A DNA stretch of 64,000 bases from Ruminococcus sp. (GCA_017558505.1 JAFYUM010000006.1:186001-250000), one strand, 5' to 3'. Shown: positions 1-9,399, counted from the stretch's first letter. Notes: generated by a model from the letters alone, not told the origin. Numbers and translations are program-made.

Positions 1-99
1 TTAGCCGTTAGCCTTCAGCTTTTTTGTAGGGGCTGCCTTTGGCAGTCCGCAATTTAAAGCAATATAGCCGATTTTTTGCAAAAGCGGATTTCAATCCTG
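1..99. repeat. Intergenic repeat mosaic with GTAGGG hairpin
   Basis: This stretch downstream of the solute-binding gene holds no gene. It starts with a TTAGCCGTTAGCC-type spacer and continues with a GTAGGG-initiated hairpin at 26-50 whose core GGCTGCC / GGCAGTCC pairs around a TTT loop. The same core recurs at 40239-40263. It may act as a transcription end for the minus-strand gene that stops at 100, but the run of T needed for a classical terminator is only on the 5' side of the repeat as seen on the plus strand. Confidence 0.6.
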
Positions 100-3027
100 T
101 TAATCTTCATACTTTTTGAGATTTTCCCTCTTACGCTCAATTTCGCCGTTTATATCACGGTTGTACCAGATCAGCGTATCACGGGGATTTTCGCCCTCGT
201 TTACCGTTTCACGGAAAGCGTTCATGATATTTCGTGTAACGGCATATGATGAGGGAATAACAGGGATTTCCACAAGTTCCTTCTGCTGTGCATACAGACG
301 GTCAAGCTCCTCCGCCGACCATGAAAGCTGTGAAAGAGCCGCTGTATTTGCTGTGTCAAAACGTCCGAGAGTGCCGAGAAGTCCCTCTGCACGCATGGCA
401 TATTCAGCCTGTGTTTCAGCCGATGTAAACCACTTTATGAATTTCCATGCACCGATTTTATTTTCAGCGCTCTTGAATATAACCGCACCCGAACCGCCTG
501 AATTTGCGGCATGGGATACGCTTCCGTCAGCCTGTGCTGTTCCCGGGACAGGGAAGAACTCCCACAACCCCGATATTTCGGGGGCGGCGGATTCAAGCTG
601 ATTTGCAAAGGTGTAATTCTGTATAACTATGGGATATTCACCTGTTCTGAAACGTGTGAAAGCATCATAGCTCTGTTCAAAGCTGTATTTTGTATAGAAA
701 TCAGTCCATTCTTCAAAGGACCTGACAGCTTCCACAGAATTGAAGGTTGACGCCGTAAGATCACTGTTGTAGTAATTTTCCCCTTTCTGGAGCATGAGCA
801 TGGCAAAGGTATGCCCCGATTCAGTGGCTGGGGAAATATTTGCAGAGGGGAGAACAAGTCCCACGTTCATATAATTCCGTTGTATTGCAGGGAGCATATC
901 AATCAGCTCCGTCCATGTTTCCGGAGGAGAGGTATAGCCAAGCTCCAAAAGTATATCTGTGCGGCAGAACATCATAGGAAAGCTCTGGCTTACAGGCAGA
1001 CCGTATGTGCCGCCGTTATATTCGTAATGGGTGAGGGCGTTTTCCTGAAATTGTGCAGCTACATTGTTGAAATCGGGAAAACGTGAAATATCCACGAGCA
1101 TTTCACGTGCGGCAAGGTTTACGGGAAATTCGCCGCCAAGGAAAAGTGCCGCATCAGGGCCTTTTCCTGCAAGTGAAGCTTCCACAATGCCGCCTGTTAC
1201 AAGGTTTATGGAAATAGGAATATCATATTCGGGAATGAACTCATTTTCCGTCAATTCCTTTACAATCTGTGCCTGGTCACGTCCTAAAGCAACCCAGATT
1301 TCCACTGCTTCCTCGTCCTTTACATCGGAAAGAGTGGTATAGTCCTCGAAAAATGAGCCGAAAAAGCCTTTCAGTCCGAAGCTTAACGATTTACCCAGTT
1401 TTTCTTCACAGTTGGAAAAATCTGCATTTTTTCCCGCAAACTCGATATAGTCAAGTTCAAGGGGCTGGTCACGGTATTCACGCACCCATGCTGTAATTGA
1501 GCTTATGTTATTTTTTATCTGTGTGAGATAATCGGGGATTTTCAGGGGTTTTTTCACGCATTTGTCAAGAATGGCAGCAGTCGAATTGAGAATTGCCGCC
1601 TCCGAGCCTGATGTGCCGGAAAGAGCTTCTATATCCGCCTGTATGGTTTTAAGTTCGGCTGAAATACGGCTGAAATCTTCAATAAGCCCGTCAACCTTTT
1701 CGTGAACATAATAGTCGGTATATTTATCGGGAGAAGGTCCCGTTATCATAATTATTTTTCTGTAGCAGTCATTGAGTTCGTCTGCGGAATTTTCAAGGCG
1801 GCGGAGGGAATCCCCGATTTTGCCTGTAACGCATTCCATTGTAATGGTGTGCGAACGTCCGCCTTCGAGATATACATATATATCCTCTCCGCTGTCGGTC
1901 TGCGGTGTAACTGTTTTCCAGTCATTGTCGTAGAAGAATTCAACGCAGTCAAGCTCCTTGCATGGAACTTTACCGTCAATGTAAATACGCCTGTTGGAGA
2001 AAAAACCACGCATCTGATTTTGTCTTGCCTTTATGCCGAGTCTGAACCACCCGCCGTTGCCGATTTCTTCTTCTGAAATTTCCCACGTGACGGTCTGCAT
2101 GGCTTTTTTCCAGCTGTCTTTGCCAATTGTATTGTATAACAGCTTCACAGGGTCCGAAGGGGAAGTCAGATAGCTTGTATTGTCCCATGAGGGGGATAGG
2201 GATGAATCCGATTTGTAAACTGCATTTTCGCCTTCTATGCGGATAAGCTGCGGGTTATCGCTGTAAGGCGTATGGATTGATTTTTTATATTCCTCGTAAG
2301 ATGGCAATTCCTCGGGGGTGAAGAATTTAAGGTGTTCAATGGCAAATTCAGCGTGGTCAGAGTTGAAGCTGATTTCATGGCTGCCTTTTTCGAGGAAGAA
2401 TAAAAGGGGCTCTGAAACAAGTCCGTCGGGGTCGCTTATAACTGTTTCCTGCCAGATAGAATGCTGGATTTGTGCGGGGCGGATTTCGTTTCCTCTTGAA
2501 TCTTTTCTGATATCGGTTTCATTGACCCATATTCTGTTCATAGTGAGTCTTGAAGCAGAGTCGAATGGAAGTCTGCCGTTGATTTCAAGGGAAAATTCAA
2601 TTTTGCTGCTGTTGGAAATAAGAGGTGCATAGCTTATGCTGAGGGCATACATTCCGCTTTCGGGGACGTCAATAGTATACGTTACATTTCCTGTGCTGCT
2701 CTCCCAGATAAGTACGGTGTCACGGGCAGTATCGCCTACGCTGTAGCCGCCTATGGAAAAGCTTCCGTTATCTGCGGTGGTGAAATCTGTACCATTGAGG
2801 AATATTTCGCTTTCGGGGTATTTTTTATCGCTGTGCACAGCGAGATATTCGCTGTATGATGGGGTGTCTGTGTCGACAGGCCTGAATGTGTAATAGTCGC
2901 TGTTTTCCCCGGTATACAGGGAGATATCATCATACAGCAGGTCGCCGTAAGCTGTCATGGGGACGGTGAAAATAAGGCTTGAAAGAAATGCAGCTGTAAT
3001 TCTGCAAAATAGTTTTTTTGATTTCAA
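100..3027 (-). CDS. Large multidomain extracellular solute-binding protein (family 1 type)
   Basis: Predicted to capture an oligosaccharide outside the cell for an ABC importer. About 975 residues, twice the usual length of such proteins. A signal peptide (basic KSKK, hydrophobic core to about residue 30) has no lipobox. Residues about 40-560 look like two jelly-roll, carbohydrate-binding-like segments with a helical stretch. From about residue 580 the pattern is a family 1 binding protein (PDAALFLGGEF, YGLPVSQSFPMMF, TWTELIDML, FIKWFTSAETQAEYA). I place the start at a TTG because GGAGGTG lies six bases before it; an in-frame ATG at 3069 lacks such a site. No permease genes are adjacent, so they would lie outside the window. 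The substrate is unknown; the dockerin-bearing GH74 gene upstream suggests a plant glycan. Confidence 0.8.
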   Translation of the reverse strand: MKSKKLFCRITAAFLSSLIFTVPMTAYGDLLYDDISLYTGENSDYYTFRPVDTDTPSYSEYLAVHSDKKYPESEIFLNGTDFTTADNGSFSIGGYSVGDTARDTVLIWESSTGNVTYTIDVPESGMYALSISYAPLISNSSKIEFSLEINGRLPFDSASRLTMNRIWVNETDIRKDSRGNEIRPAQIQHSIWQETVISDPDGLVSEPLLFFLEKGSHEISFNSDHAEFAIEHLKFFTPEELPSYEEYKKSIHTPYSDNPQLIRIEGENAVYKSDSSLSPSWDNTSYLTSPSDPVKLLYNTIGKDSWKKAMQTVTWEISEEEIGNGGWFRLGIKARQNQMRGFFSNRRIYIDGKVPCKELDCVEFFYDNDWKTVTPQTDSGEDIYVYLEGGRSHTITMECVTGKIGDSLRRLENSADELNDCYRKIIMITGPSPDKYTDYYVHEKVDGLIEDFSRISAELKTIQADIEALSGTSGSEAAILNSTAAILDKCVKKPLKIPDYLTQIKNNISSITAWVREYRDQPLELDYIEFAGKNADFSNCEEKLGKSLSFGLKGFFGSFFEDYTTLSDVKDEEAVEIWVALGRDQAQIVKELTENEFIPEYDIPISINLVTGGIVEASLAGKGPDAALFLGGEFPVNLAAREMLVDISRFPDFNNVAAQFQENALTHYEYNGGTYGLPVSQSFPMMFCRTDILLELGYTSPPETWTELIDMLPAIQRNYMNVGLVLPSANISPATESGHTFAMLMLQKGENYYNSDLTASTFNSVEAVRSFEEWTDFYTKYSFEQSYDAFTRFRTGEYPIVIQNYTFANQLESAAPEISGLWEFFPVPGTAQADGSVSHAANSGGSGAVIFKSAENKIGAWKFIKWFTSAETQAEYAMRAEGLLGTLGRFDTANTAALSQLSWSAEELDRLYAQQKELVEIPVIPSSYAVTRNIMNAFRETVNEGENPRDTLIWYNRDINGEIERKRENLKKYED

Positions 3028-3072
3028 TGCATACACCTCCATAACAGCAAACTGCATAATACTCATCATATA

Positions 3073-3101
3073 ATTATAGCAAAAATTCGGCTTTTTGTCA
3101 A
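3073..3101 (-). promoter_or_regulatory. Sigma-A promoter of the solute-binding protein gene
   Basis: On the minus strand TTGACA (3096-3101) is followed after exactly 17 bases by TATAAT (3073-3078), a consensus vegetative promoter. Transcription would start near 3066, about 40 bases before the TTG start. Confidence 0.85.
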
Positions 3102-3135
3102 GGAAAAAGAAAAGGTATCAGTCAGAACTGATACC
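3102..3135 (-). terminator. Intrinsic terminator after the GH74 gene
   Basis: A 9-bp perfect stem (3114-3122 with 3127-3135, four-base loop) is followed on the minus strand by a T-rich run TTTTCTTTTTCC. It lies 15 bases after the GH74 stop and abuts the promoter of the next gene, so the two minus-strand genes are separate transcription units. Confidence 0.85.
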
Positions 3136-3150
3136 TCTTGAAAATATTGA

Positions 3151-5784
3151 TTATTTGGAAAGTTCAGGGAGTTTTGTAATAAGCCCTGCGTCAAGCTTCT
3201 GTACTGCAAGAGCGTCGGCAGCTGTAATACCGCTTCCGGGGTCGCAACAGTCTGCATTTATTTCGCCTTTTTCTGTAAGAGCGTATTTGTCGGGATTGCC
3301 GATAGCCTGGAGTATAGCCGCAGCGTCAGCAATTGAAATTGTGCCGTCATTGTTTGCGTCACCGTAAATTATATCCTCATCGGAAGGTGTTGAAGGCTCT
3401 GCTGTCGTGGGAGGCTTTGTTGAAGGTTCAGTGCCGTCTGAAAGCTTACCGCAGACAATACCTGCACCAACTGTTGACATGAATACTGTGCCGAATTCGT
3501 CCATATCGCCAACGAGGAAGTTTCCGTTTCCTGTTCCGCCGTAGAGATTGTCCGTGTTGATGCAGTCCCATGTCTTACCGCCGTCAGTTGAACGGTAGAT
3601 ACCCTCAACATCTGTCTCGGCAGGCTTACCGTACATATAAACGGTATTGAGTCCGCCTTCCTTTTCGGGAGCACCGTATCCTAAAGTCTTGCAATAGTAG
3701 ATATCGGTCTTTTCAATCTTGCTGCCGCCCTCTGTAATAGAGTAAACGCCGTACCAGCCAACAGCCATGAGGAGGTTATCTTCGCCGAGATATGCAAGGT
3801 CGCCTGTGTGGTCGCACATATCATATCTGGAAATAACTGTCTCCTTGAATGTTGCGCCGTAGTCTGTACTGATATAGAATGAATAGTGGGATTCTTCAAG
3901 TGTAGGCTCTGTCTTTGTCGTGTCAGATGCCCAGTAATCATTGTGCTTGATGCCCGAGCCGTATACAACAGCAGGATTATTCAGATCAACAAGAGGATAT
4001 GTTGTCTTTGAGCCGTCAAGACCTGTGGATTTTGACCATGTAGCGCCGAAATCGTCGGAGTACTGGAGAGAGCCGTTTGCACCGTCAGCCTTGATAAAAC
4101 GATATGAGCCGTCTTTAAGCTGTGTTATAGCCATTTTTCCGCTGCTGCTGGGAATCGGAAGCTCTTTCCATGTCGTTCCTGCGTCAAGGGTGTAATATGC
4201 TTTGGCGTTATTTTCGCTTACACGGCACATAACCTTTGTATCAGATGGGCAGTATGCAATAGCTGATGTAGAGCCCATATTAGGCTTATACTGCTCTGGT
4301 ATTACGTTTATATCCTTGTGGATAAATCCGTCGTAGTCACCGATAGCGGAGTAATTTTCACCGTTTGGAACGCTTACGAAGTCAAGACATACAACTTCCT
4401 CAACGCCGTCGGGTTGGAAATAGAACTGGATGCCCTTTTCGTCCCAGATGTTATCGCAGGCATAAACACCGTTACCCGAAGTCATAACAACTCTGTCGGG
4501 ATTTCTGGGGTCGATCATCATGCCGCTTCCCCAGTGGCATGCCTTGCCGTAAATCCAGTCATAGCCGTTTGTATCAATGGGATTTGAAATGAAGTAGTGA
4601 TTATCCGTATACTGTCCGAACTGCTGACCGGGAGTAATGTCCTGCCATGTAGCACCGCCGTCCTCGGATCGGAAGAAGTGGTCACCCCATGCAATGCTTG
4701 AATCAGTCCATTCTTCTTCAAACCACTGGTCAGACCATACACCACAGGTTCTTGTAACGAGCTTGTTAGGATCATTTCTGTCAACTTCAATTTTACCGAA
4801 TGCATTGGCTGTGGGAGAGATGTCTGTTACCTTTCCGCTTGCAATGTTGTATTTGAATGCACCGCCTGCTGTTCCACCGAAAGCAAGAGCCGCGATATAT
4901 GTGAAGAACAGGTTGCCGTTCTTATCTGTTGAGAATGTACAAGGATAATTTGCTGTCGGGAGATCTTCAGAAAGTACGGAGAACTTATCGTCCTTTACGC
5001 TTGCAACGTGTACATTAGCCTGACCGACAACAGATGTGCCGACGTATACTTTTCCGCCCTCGATGAGTATACAGCCGATACCGTTTTGCTGATTATACTC
5101 TTTTTTCTCTGTGCCACGTACCATGTGGTCAGTCCACATAGGATATTTCAATTCCGTTGTGAATAAGCCGAGTTCATCGTAGCCGAGTACAGGATTCCAT
5201 GTCTTACCGCCGTCTGTTGATTTGATAAGTGCCGATTTGCCGTAGGTTACATCGCCGCCTGCATAGATTGTATCGGGATTATCAGGGTCTATGGCAATGG
5301 GTTCGATACACTCTCGGCCGTCGCCGTTTCCGTGAACTTGTATAAGGTCGGTAACATCGGACTTTGTGAATGTCTTACCGCCGTCTGTAGTCTTGAATAT
5401 TACAGTTCTTGCGTCAGAGAAGTAAGCGCATCCGCAGAGAAAATATGCTGTGTCGTCATCTCGGGGATCAATAGCGATACCTTTAACACTGAGATAGCCA
5501 CGGTCAGCCTCGTTGATGAAAGCGAAAATCTGCTCCCATTCATTGATTTCATAATTGTACTTGTAAGCGCCGCCTACGTCGGTACGGAGATACATTTCCT
5601 TCTGACCTGTTACGATACCTGAAACGAAGCCTGCACCGCCTATTTTTACAGCCTCCCATTCCATATCGGCTGTAAGGTCAGCCGCAAGAGCGTCATCGGG
5701 TGAGATGATATTGCCGGGTGCTAAACAGGCAATACCGAGGCAGAGTGCAGTCGCAGCAGCTGCCATTTTCTTGAAAGTTTTCAT
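3151..5784 (-). CDS. Secreted GH74 xyloglucanase-like enzyme with C-terminal dockerin
   Basis: Expected to cut xyloglucan backbones as part of a cellulosome-like complex. 877 residues. Signal peptide to about residue 34 (ALA-AD). Residues about 40-770 are a GH74 double propeller: AGFVSGIVTG, the hallmark RTDVGGAYKYN with likely catalytic D69, repeated SxDGGKTW-type Asp-box repeats, and GDYDGFIH as the probable second acidic site. A Pro/Thr/Ser linker leads to a dockerin at about 808-877 (GDANNDGTISIADAAAILQA, then NADCCDPGSGITAADALAVQ). The first calcium loop is canonical; the second (DCCDPGSG) is irregular. CAGGAGGAAT precedes the ATG. It has its own promoter at 6115-6144 and terminator at 3102-3135. 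The exact activity (endo-xyloglucanase versus oligoxyloglucan-specific) cannot be read from sequence. Confidence 0.9.
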   Translation of the reverse strand: MKTFKKMAAAATALCLGIACLAPGNIISPDDALAADLTADMEWEAVKIGGAGFVSGIVTGQKEMYLRTDVGGAYKYNYEINEWEQIFAFINEADRGYLSVKGIAIDPRDDDTAYFLCGCAYFSDARTVIFKTTDGGKTFTKSDVTDLIQVHGNGDGRECIEPIAIDPDNPDTIYAGGDVTYGKSALIKSTDGGKTWNPVLGYDELGLFTTELKYPMWTDHMVRGTEKKEYNQQNGIGCILIEGGKVYVGTSVVGQANVHVASVKDDKFSVLSEDLPTANYPCTFSTDKNGNLFFTYIAALAFGGTAGGAFKYNIASGKVTDISPTANAFGKIEVDRNDPNKLVTRTCGVWSDQWFEEEWTDSSIAWGDHFFRSEDGGATWQDITPGQQFGQYTDNHYFISNPIDTNGYDWIYGKACHWGSGMMIDPRNPDRVVMTSGNGVYACDNIWDEKGIQFYFQPDGVEEVVCLDFVSVPNGENYSAIGDYDGFIHKDINVIPEQYKPNMGSTSAIAYCPSDTKVMCRVSENNAKAYYTLDAGTTWKELPIPSSSGKMAITQLKDGSYRFIKADGANGSLQYSDDFGATWSKSTGLDGSKTTYPLVDLNNPAVVYGSGIKHNDYWASDTTKTEPTLEESHYSFYISTDYGATFKETVISRYDMCDHTGDLAYLGEDNLLMAVGWYGVYSITEGGSKIEKTDIYYCKTLGYGAPEKEGGLNTVYMYGKPAETDVEGIYRSTDGGKTWDCINTDNLYGGTGNGNFLVGDMDEFGTVFMSTVGAGIVCGKLSDGTEPSTKPPTTAEPSTPSDEDIIYGDANNDGTISIADAAAILQAIGNPDKYALTEKGEINADCCDPGSGITAADALAVQKLDAGLITKLPELSK

Positions 5785-6114
5785 TTGTGTATTCCTCCTG
5801 AAATTTATTTATAGGGACATCTAAAAACCCGTTTGATTAAGGAAAAGTAGATAGGTGCGGCAGCTGCAGGGAAACCTTCCAAAGGCGTGCTGTCACGCTC
5901 CAAGGGAGGCTGACGAAGCAGATGACGTGCATAGCTGCTTTTTCTCAAAAAGGGGGATAGAGGTTCCCTTAGGTGGCTTTTAATCACATTCAGAACAGAT
6001 GTTGCCTGTATCTTTGTTTTTGGCATAATGACCTTATGTGATTGTTAACTTTTAATACTTATCAAAATTTGATTAATAATTAATTAAATGTGTTTCTATT
6101 TGTTCCTTAAGTTT
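5785..6114 (-). other. Long 5' leader of the GH74 gene with a repeat-like segment
   Basis: About 320 bases separate the predicted GH74 promoter from its ATG. Within it, 5820-6020 contains dyads such as GGCGTG...CACGC near 5883-5902 and GGGAGG/CCTTCC-type arms, and a minus-strand open frame of 73 codons (5805-6026) rich in Pro, Arg and Leu. The frame has only a weak AAGGTC ribosome site and its translation looks like a translated palindromic repeat. I read it as a repeat element in an untranslated leader, not as a protein gene. Confidence 0.45.
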
Positions 6115-6144
6115 ATTTTAACATTTTGAAGTCCCTCTCGTCAA
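6115..6144 (-). promoter_or_regulatory. Probable promoter of the GH74 gene
   Basis: On the minus strand TTGACG (6139-6144) and TAAAAT (6115-6120) are separated by 18 bases. It is the best promoter upstream of the GH74 gene and implies a 320-base leader. The rest of the gap, 6145-6339, contains AT-rich DNA and a weak ACGGC...GCCGT hairpin at 6266-6281 followed by TTATTATTT; no gene is visible there. Confidence 0.6.
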
Positions 6145-6339
6145 TGGGAAATTCTATTCAATTACAGTTGTAAAAAGAACTTTTGTACACATGATTATGC
6201 ACTATAATCTACTAAAACGTTAGTTTAATGTACGATTGTTTACACAGCTGTTGAAAAGTCAGCTTACGGCGTAATAGCCGTTTATTATTTGTCTGTCATT
6301 GTGAACATAAAATTATATTATTTTTATACAAAACGGGTA

Positions 6340-6369
6340 TTGCAAAGTGGGTGCGGTTTATGGTATAAT
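6340..6369 (+). promoter_or_regulatory. Promoter of the ruvC operon
   Basis: TTGCAA (6340-6345) and TATAAT (6364-6369) are separated by 18 bases, about 55 bases before the ruvC start. It would serve the tightly packed ruvC-ruvA-sseB-like-ruvB genes. Confidence 0.7.
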
Positions 6370-6424
6370 AATAAAGTAATATGAAATAGTATGGGGTGTT
6401 GTATCCCGTGAAACAGGAATGGCT

Positions 6425-6916
6425 ATGAAAAATATAAGAATACTGGGAATTGACCCCGGATATGCAATCGTTGGTTTCGGTGTTGTTGACTATGACGGAA
6501 GAACTTTCACTCCCGTGGAGTACGGTGCAGTCCTCACAGAGGCACATACCCCGTTCACCAAGCGTCTTAACGACATACATACGGATATAGAATTTATCTT
6601 TGATAAATTTCATCCCGACTGCATGGCAATTGAAAAGCTGTTTTTTACCACAAATCAGAAAACAGCCATAGACGTTGCACAGGCAAGGGGAATTACCGTG
6701 CTTTCGGCAGCTAAAAGAGGCGTTCCCGTTTACGAGTATACTCCATTGCAGGTTAAATCGGCAGTGGTAGGCTATGGAAAGGCGGAAAAGCAACAGGTTA
6801 TGGAGATGACAAAAAATCTCCTCGGGTTGGCTTGTATTCCACGCCCCGACGATGCTGCAGACGCACTTGCAATTGCAATTTGCCACGGACATACAATAAG
6901 GTGGACTGAATTATGA
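6425..6916 (+). CDS. ruvC: Holliday junction resolvase RuvC
   Basis: Endonuclease that cuts Holliday junctions symmetrically with RuvA and RuvB in recombination and fork repair. 163 residues, normal for the family. The RNase H-like fold and four acidic catalytic residues are visible: D10 in GIDPG, E70 in AIEKLFF, and D143 and D146 in PDDAADALAIA. I start at the second ATG: ACAGGA lies six bases before it but touches the upstream ATG at 6419. Its stop overlaps the ruvA start as ATGA, so the two are translationally coupled. Confidence 0.97.
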   Translation: MKNIRILGIDPGYAIVGFGVVDYDGRTFTPVEYGAVLTEAHTPFTKRLNDIHTDIEFIFDKFHPDCMAIEKLFFTTNQKTAIDVAQARGITVLSAAKRGVPVYEYTPLQVKSAVVGYGKAEKQQVMEMTKNLLGLACIPRPDDAADALAIAICHGHTIRWTEL

Positions 6917-7530
6917 TTTATAGCGTTAGAGGCAGGCTTGTACATAAGGAAACAGGTTTTGCGGTTGTTGAATGTAACGGTGTGGGCTATGGTTGCCGTA
7001 CATCGTACAATACAGTGATGAAGCTGGGAGATACCGGCAGTGAGGTTATGCTTTATACTCACCTTGCTGTGAGAGAGGACGGCGTTGAACTGTTCGGCTT
7101 TGCAGATATGCAGGAGCTCAATTGTTTCCGTCTGCTTATATCCGTTTCAGGTGTAGGCCCGAAGGCGGCTACATCTATACTCTCCGACCTGAATACGGAG
7201 CAATTTGCATTTGTGGTTGCATCGGGTGACAGTAAAACCCTTACCCGTACAAAGGGCATCGGTACAAAAACGGCACAGCGTATTGTGCTTGAACTAAAAG
7301 ATAAAATTTCCTCTGACGCTTTCGGTGGAACTTCTGCAGATACTTCATCGGGAGCAATTCCCACAGGTATGGCAGGTACTCCCTCGGCGGCAGGGGAGGC
7401 TCTTGAAGCTCTTATGGTGCTTGGATATTCACAGGGTGAGGCGGCGGCGGTGCTCCGCAGACTCGATCCCGCTCTCGGCACACAGGAGCTTATAAAGGAA
7501 GCTCTCAGAATTATGGCTTCCCGTGACTGA
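6913..7530 (+). CDS. ruvA: Holliday junction DNA helicase subunit RuvA
   Basis: Tetrameric protein that grips Holliday junctions and loads the RuvB motor. 205 residues. N-terminal OB-fold (MIYSVRGRLVHKETGFAVVE), a central tandem helix-hairpin-helix region (LLISVSGVGPKAA, LTRTKGIGTKTAQRIVLELKDK), a flexible Ser/Thr/Gly-rich linker, and the small C-terminal RuvB-binding domain (AGEALEALMVLGYSQGEA). Starts within the ruvC stop codon (ATGA). Confidence 0.97.
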   Translation: MIYSVRGRLVHKETGFAVVECNGVGYGCRTSYNTVMKLGDTGSEVMLYTHLAVREDGVELFGFADMQELNCFRLLISVSGVGPKAATSILSDLNTEQFAFVVASGDSKTLTRTKGIGTKTAQRIVLELKDKISSDAFGGTSADTSSGAIPTGMAGTPSAAGEALEALMVLGYSQGEAAAVLRRLDPALGTQELIKEALRIMASRD

Positions 7531-7573
7531 TGAATTTAATTTTATTTATTTAATTTGAAAGGACGTGATTCTC

Positions 7574-8308
7574 ATGATGAATCTCGACGAACTTCTGAAA
7601 GCGGCAATAACAGATCCTTCAAAGCGCTCGCTCTTTTTGCAGACGCTTATTAAAAGCGATGTGTATGTTATCTGCAAGAACCCTGTAAGACAGGAACGCA
7701 GCAGAGAGGAGGGCGGTATTCAGCTGGAGCTTGTTACCATAAAAAATCCCAACGGCGAGGTATTCATTCCCTTTTTCTCAAGCCACAGAGCCTTACAGCA
7801 GTTTGCAAAAAGATATGTCGATTACTACAAAATCAACTGCTTAAGACTTTTTGATCTGATACAGTCAGCCTCTGCAGTGCTCAATCCCAATTCCTACGGC
7901 AAGGAGTTTTCGTCACAGGAGATGAAAAGCATACTCATGATTGCACGCAATCTCCGTATTAAGGCGATTTCCTACAATGAGGAGGAAACTATCAACTACC
8001 GTCGTTGTGAAAGAACAATGGGATACATCACAAAGGCTGCTTCAAAGTTCTTTGCAAAGCAGGATAACGTTGACGCAGCGTATATCCTTGAAATGGTAAG
8101 AGGCTGTGAAAAACCGCAGCTGCTTATGGTTGTTGATATGATAGGAAGTACAAGAAAGTTGTTTGTTCCCCTTTCAAAGTACCTTTCACGCTATACAAAA
8201 GCAGGAGATGACCTCTGTTTTATTTCAATGGAGGAGGATATGGGCAAGAAAGCCGCTAAGGTTACGGACGCTTTCTATGTCCGCAAGAAGCGTTATTTTG
8301 AGCGTTAA
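7574..8308 (+). CDS. SseB-like protein of unknown function
   Basis: 244 residues. The N-terminal half (about 1-125; [36 protein letters not shown]) matches the SseB N-terminal domain pattern, and the last 90 residues resemble the SseB C-terminal domain. SseB was named for serine sensitivity in E. coli, and its biochemical role is not settled. AAAGGA lies 10 bases before ATG 7574; an in-frame GTG at 7565 is too close to that site. It lies inside the ruv operon between ruvA and ruvB, which suggests co-expression but does not show a repair role. Confidence 0.75.
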   Translation: MMNLDELLKAAITDPSKRSLFLQTLIKSDVYVICKNPVRQERSREEGGIQLELVTIKNPNGEVFIPFFSSHRALQQFAKRYVDYYKINCLRLFDLIQSASAVLNPNSYGKEFSSQEMKSILMIARNLRIKAISYNEEETINYRRCERTMGYITKAASKFFAKQDNVDAAYILEMVRGCEKPQLLMVVDMIGSTRKLFVPLSKYLSRYTKAGDDLCFISMEEDMGKKAAKVTDAFYVRKKRYFER

Positions 8309-8319
8309 GGAGAAATAAT

Positions 8320-9399
8320 TTGATACACACAGAAGATATGGAATTTGCTCCGTCGGATATGTACGGAAATCGCGGCGTTATGTCACCCGAAAATATTGCA
8401 GGGGACGGTGAGGCGGAGGTTACTCTCCGCCCGCAGTGCCTTAATGAGTATATCGGACAGGATAAGGTAAAGGAGAAAATTGCCGTTTTTATCAAGGCGG
8501 CAAAGGGCAGAGGTGAGCCCCTTGACCATGTTCTGCTGTATGGCCCTCCGGGACTTGGAAAGACTACTCTTTCTTCAATAATTGCCCATGAGCTTGGGGT
8601 AAATCTGCGTGTTACCACAGGCCCTGCCATTGAAAAACCGGGTGATCTTGTTTCTCTGCTGACAGGTCTCAATGACAATGATGTGCTTTTTATTGACGAG
8701 ATACACCGCCTTTCCCGACCTGTTGAGGAGCTTTTATATCCTGCCCTTGAGGACAGGGTGATAGATATTATAATAGGTAAGGGCCCTTCGGCACGTTCTA
8801 TAAGAATGGATTTAAGACCATTCACTCTCATCGGTGCGACTACCCGTGCAGGACAGCTTTCTGCTCCTCTCCGTGACAGATTCGGCGTTATTGAGCGTCT
8901 GGAGCTGTACAACACAGAGCAACTTACGGATATTGTCCGCAGAAGTGCCATGATTTTAGGTATTCCCTGTGAGGCTGACGGTGCGGAGGAAATTGCAGGC
9001 AGGGCAAGAGGTACGCCCCGAATTGCCAACCGTCTGTTGAAAAGAGTACGTGATTTTGCCGATGTTATGGGTAACGGCAGTATTACAAAGGAAATTGCGT
9101 CAATTGCTCTGAGCCGACTTGAAATTGACAGGCTTGGACTTGACAGTCTTGACAGACGTATGCTTTCAATGATTATAAAAGGCTACGGCGGCGGTCCTGT
9201 GGGACTTGAAACACTTGCGGCGGCTATCGGTGAGGAATCGGTTACCCTTGAAGATGTGTGCGAGCCATTCCTTATGCAGCTGGGATTTCTCGGACGTACA
9301 CCCAGAGGACGGGTTGCCACACGTCTTGCTTATGAGCATCTTGGAATTGTTCCCCCTGAACAGCAGACTTCCGCAGATGAGGGACAACTGAAATTATGA
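8320..9399 (+). CDS. ruvB: Holliday junction branch migration ATPase RuvB
   Basis: AAA+ motor that drives branch migration together with RuvA. 359 residues. Walker [11 protein letters not shown], Walker [10 protein letters not shown], sensor 1 LIGATTRAG, arginine finger region APLRDRFG, and the C-terminal winged helix ([18 protein letters not shown]). The start is a TTG with AAGGAGA six bases upstream; a later in-frame ATG at 8338 has no such site. The stop overlaps the next start (ATGA). Confidence 0.96.
   Translation: MIHTEDMEFAPSDMYGNRGVMSPENIAGDGEAEVTLRPQCLNEYIGQDKVKEKIAVFIKAAKGRGEPLDHVLLYGPPGLGKTTLSSIIAHELGVNLRVTTGPAIEKPGDLVSLLTGLNDNDVLFIDEIHRLSRPVEELLYPALEDRVIDIIIGKGPSARSIRMDLRPFTLIGATTRAGQLSAPLRDRFGVIERLELYNTEQLTDIVRRSAMILGIPCEADGAEEIAGRARGTPRIANRLLKRVRDFADVMGNGSITKEIASIALSRLEIDRLGLDSLDRRMLSMIIKGYGGGPVGLETLAAAIGEESVTLEDVCEPFLMQLGFLGRTPRGRVATRLAYEHLGIVPPEQQTSADEGQLKL

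Noticed and set aside
5805..6026. A 73-codon protein gene upstream of GH74
   Set aside because: Weak ribosome site and a translated-palindrome look; kept only as a leader or repeat feature.
6145..6339. Small RNA gene between GH74 and ruvC
   Set aside because: A weak hairpin with TTATTATTT at 6266-6290 and a TATAAT at about 6202 exist, but no acceptable -35 box or conserved structure supports a transcript.
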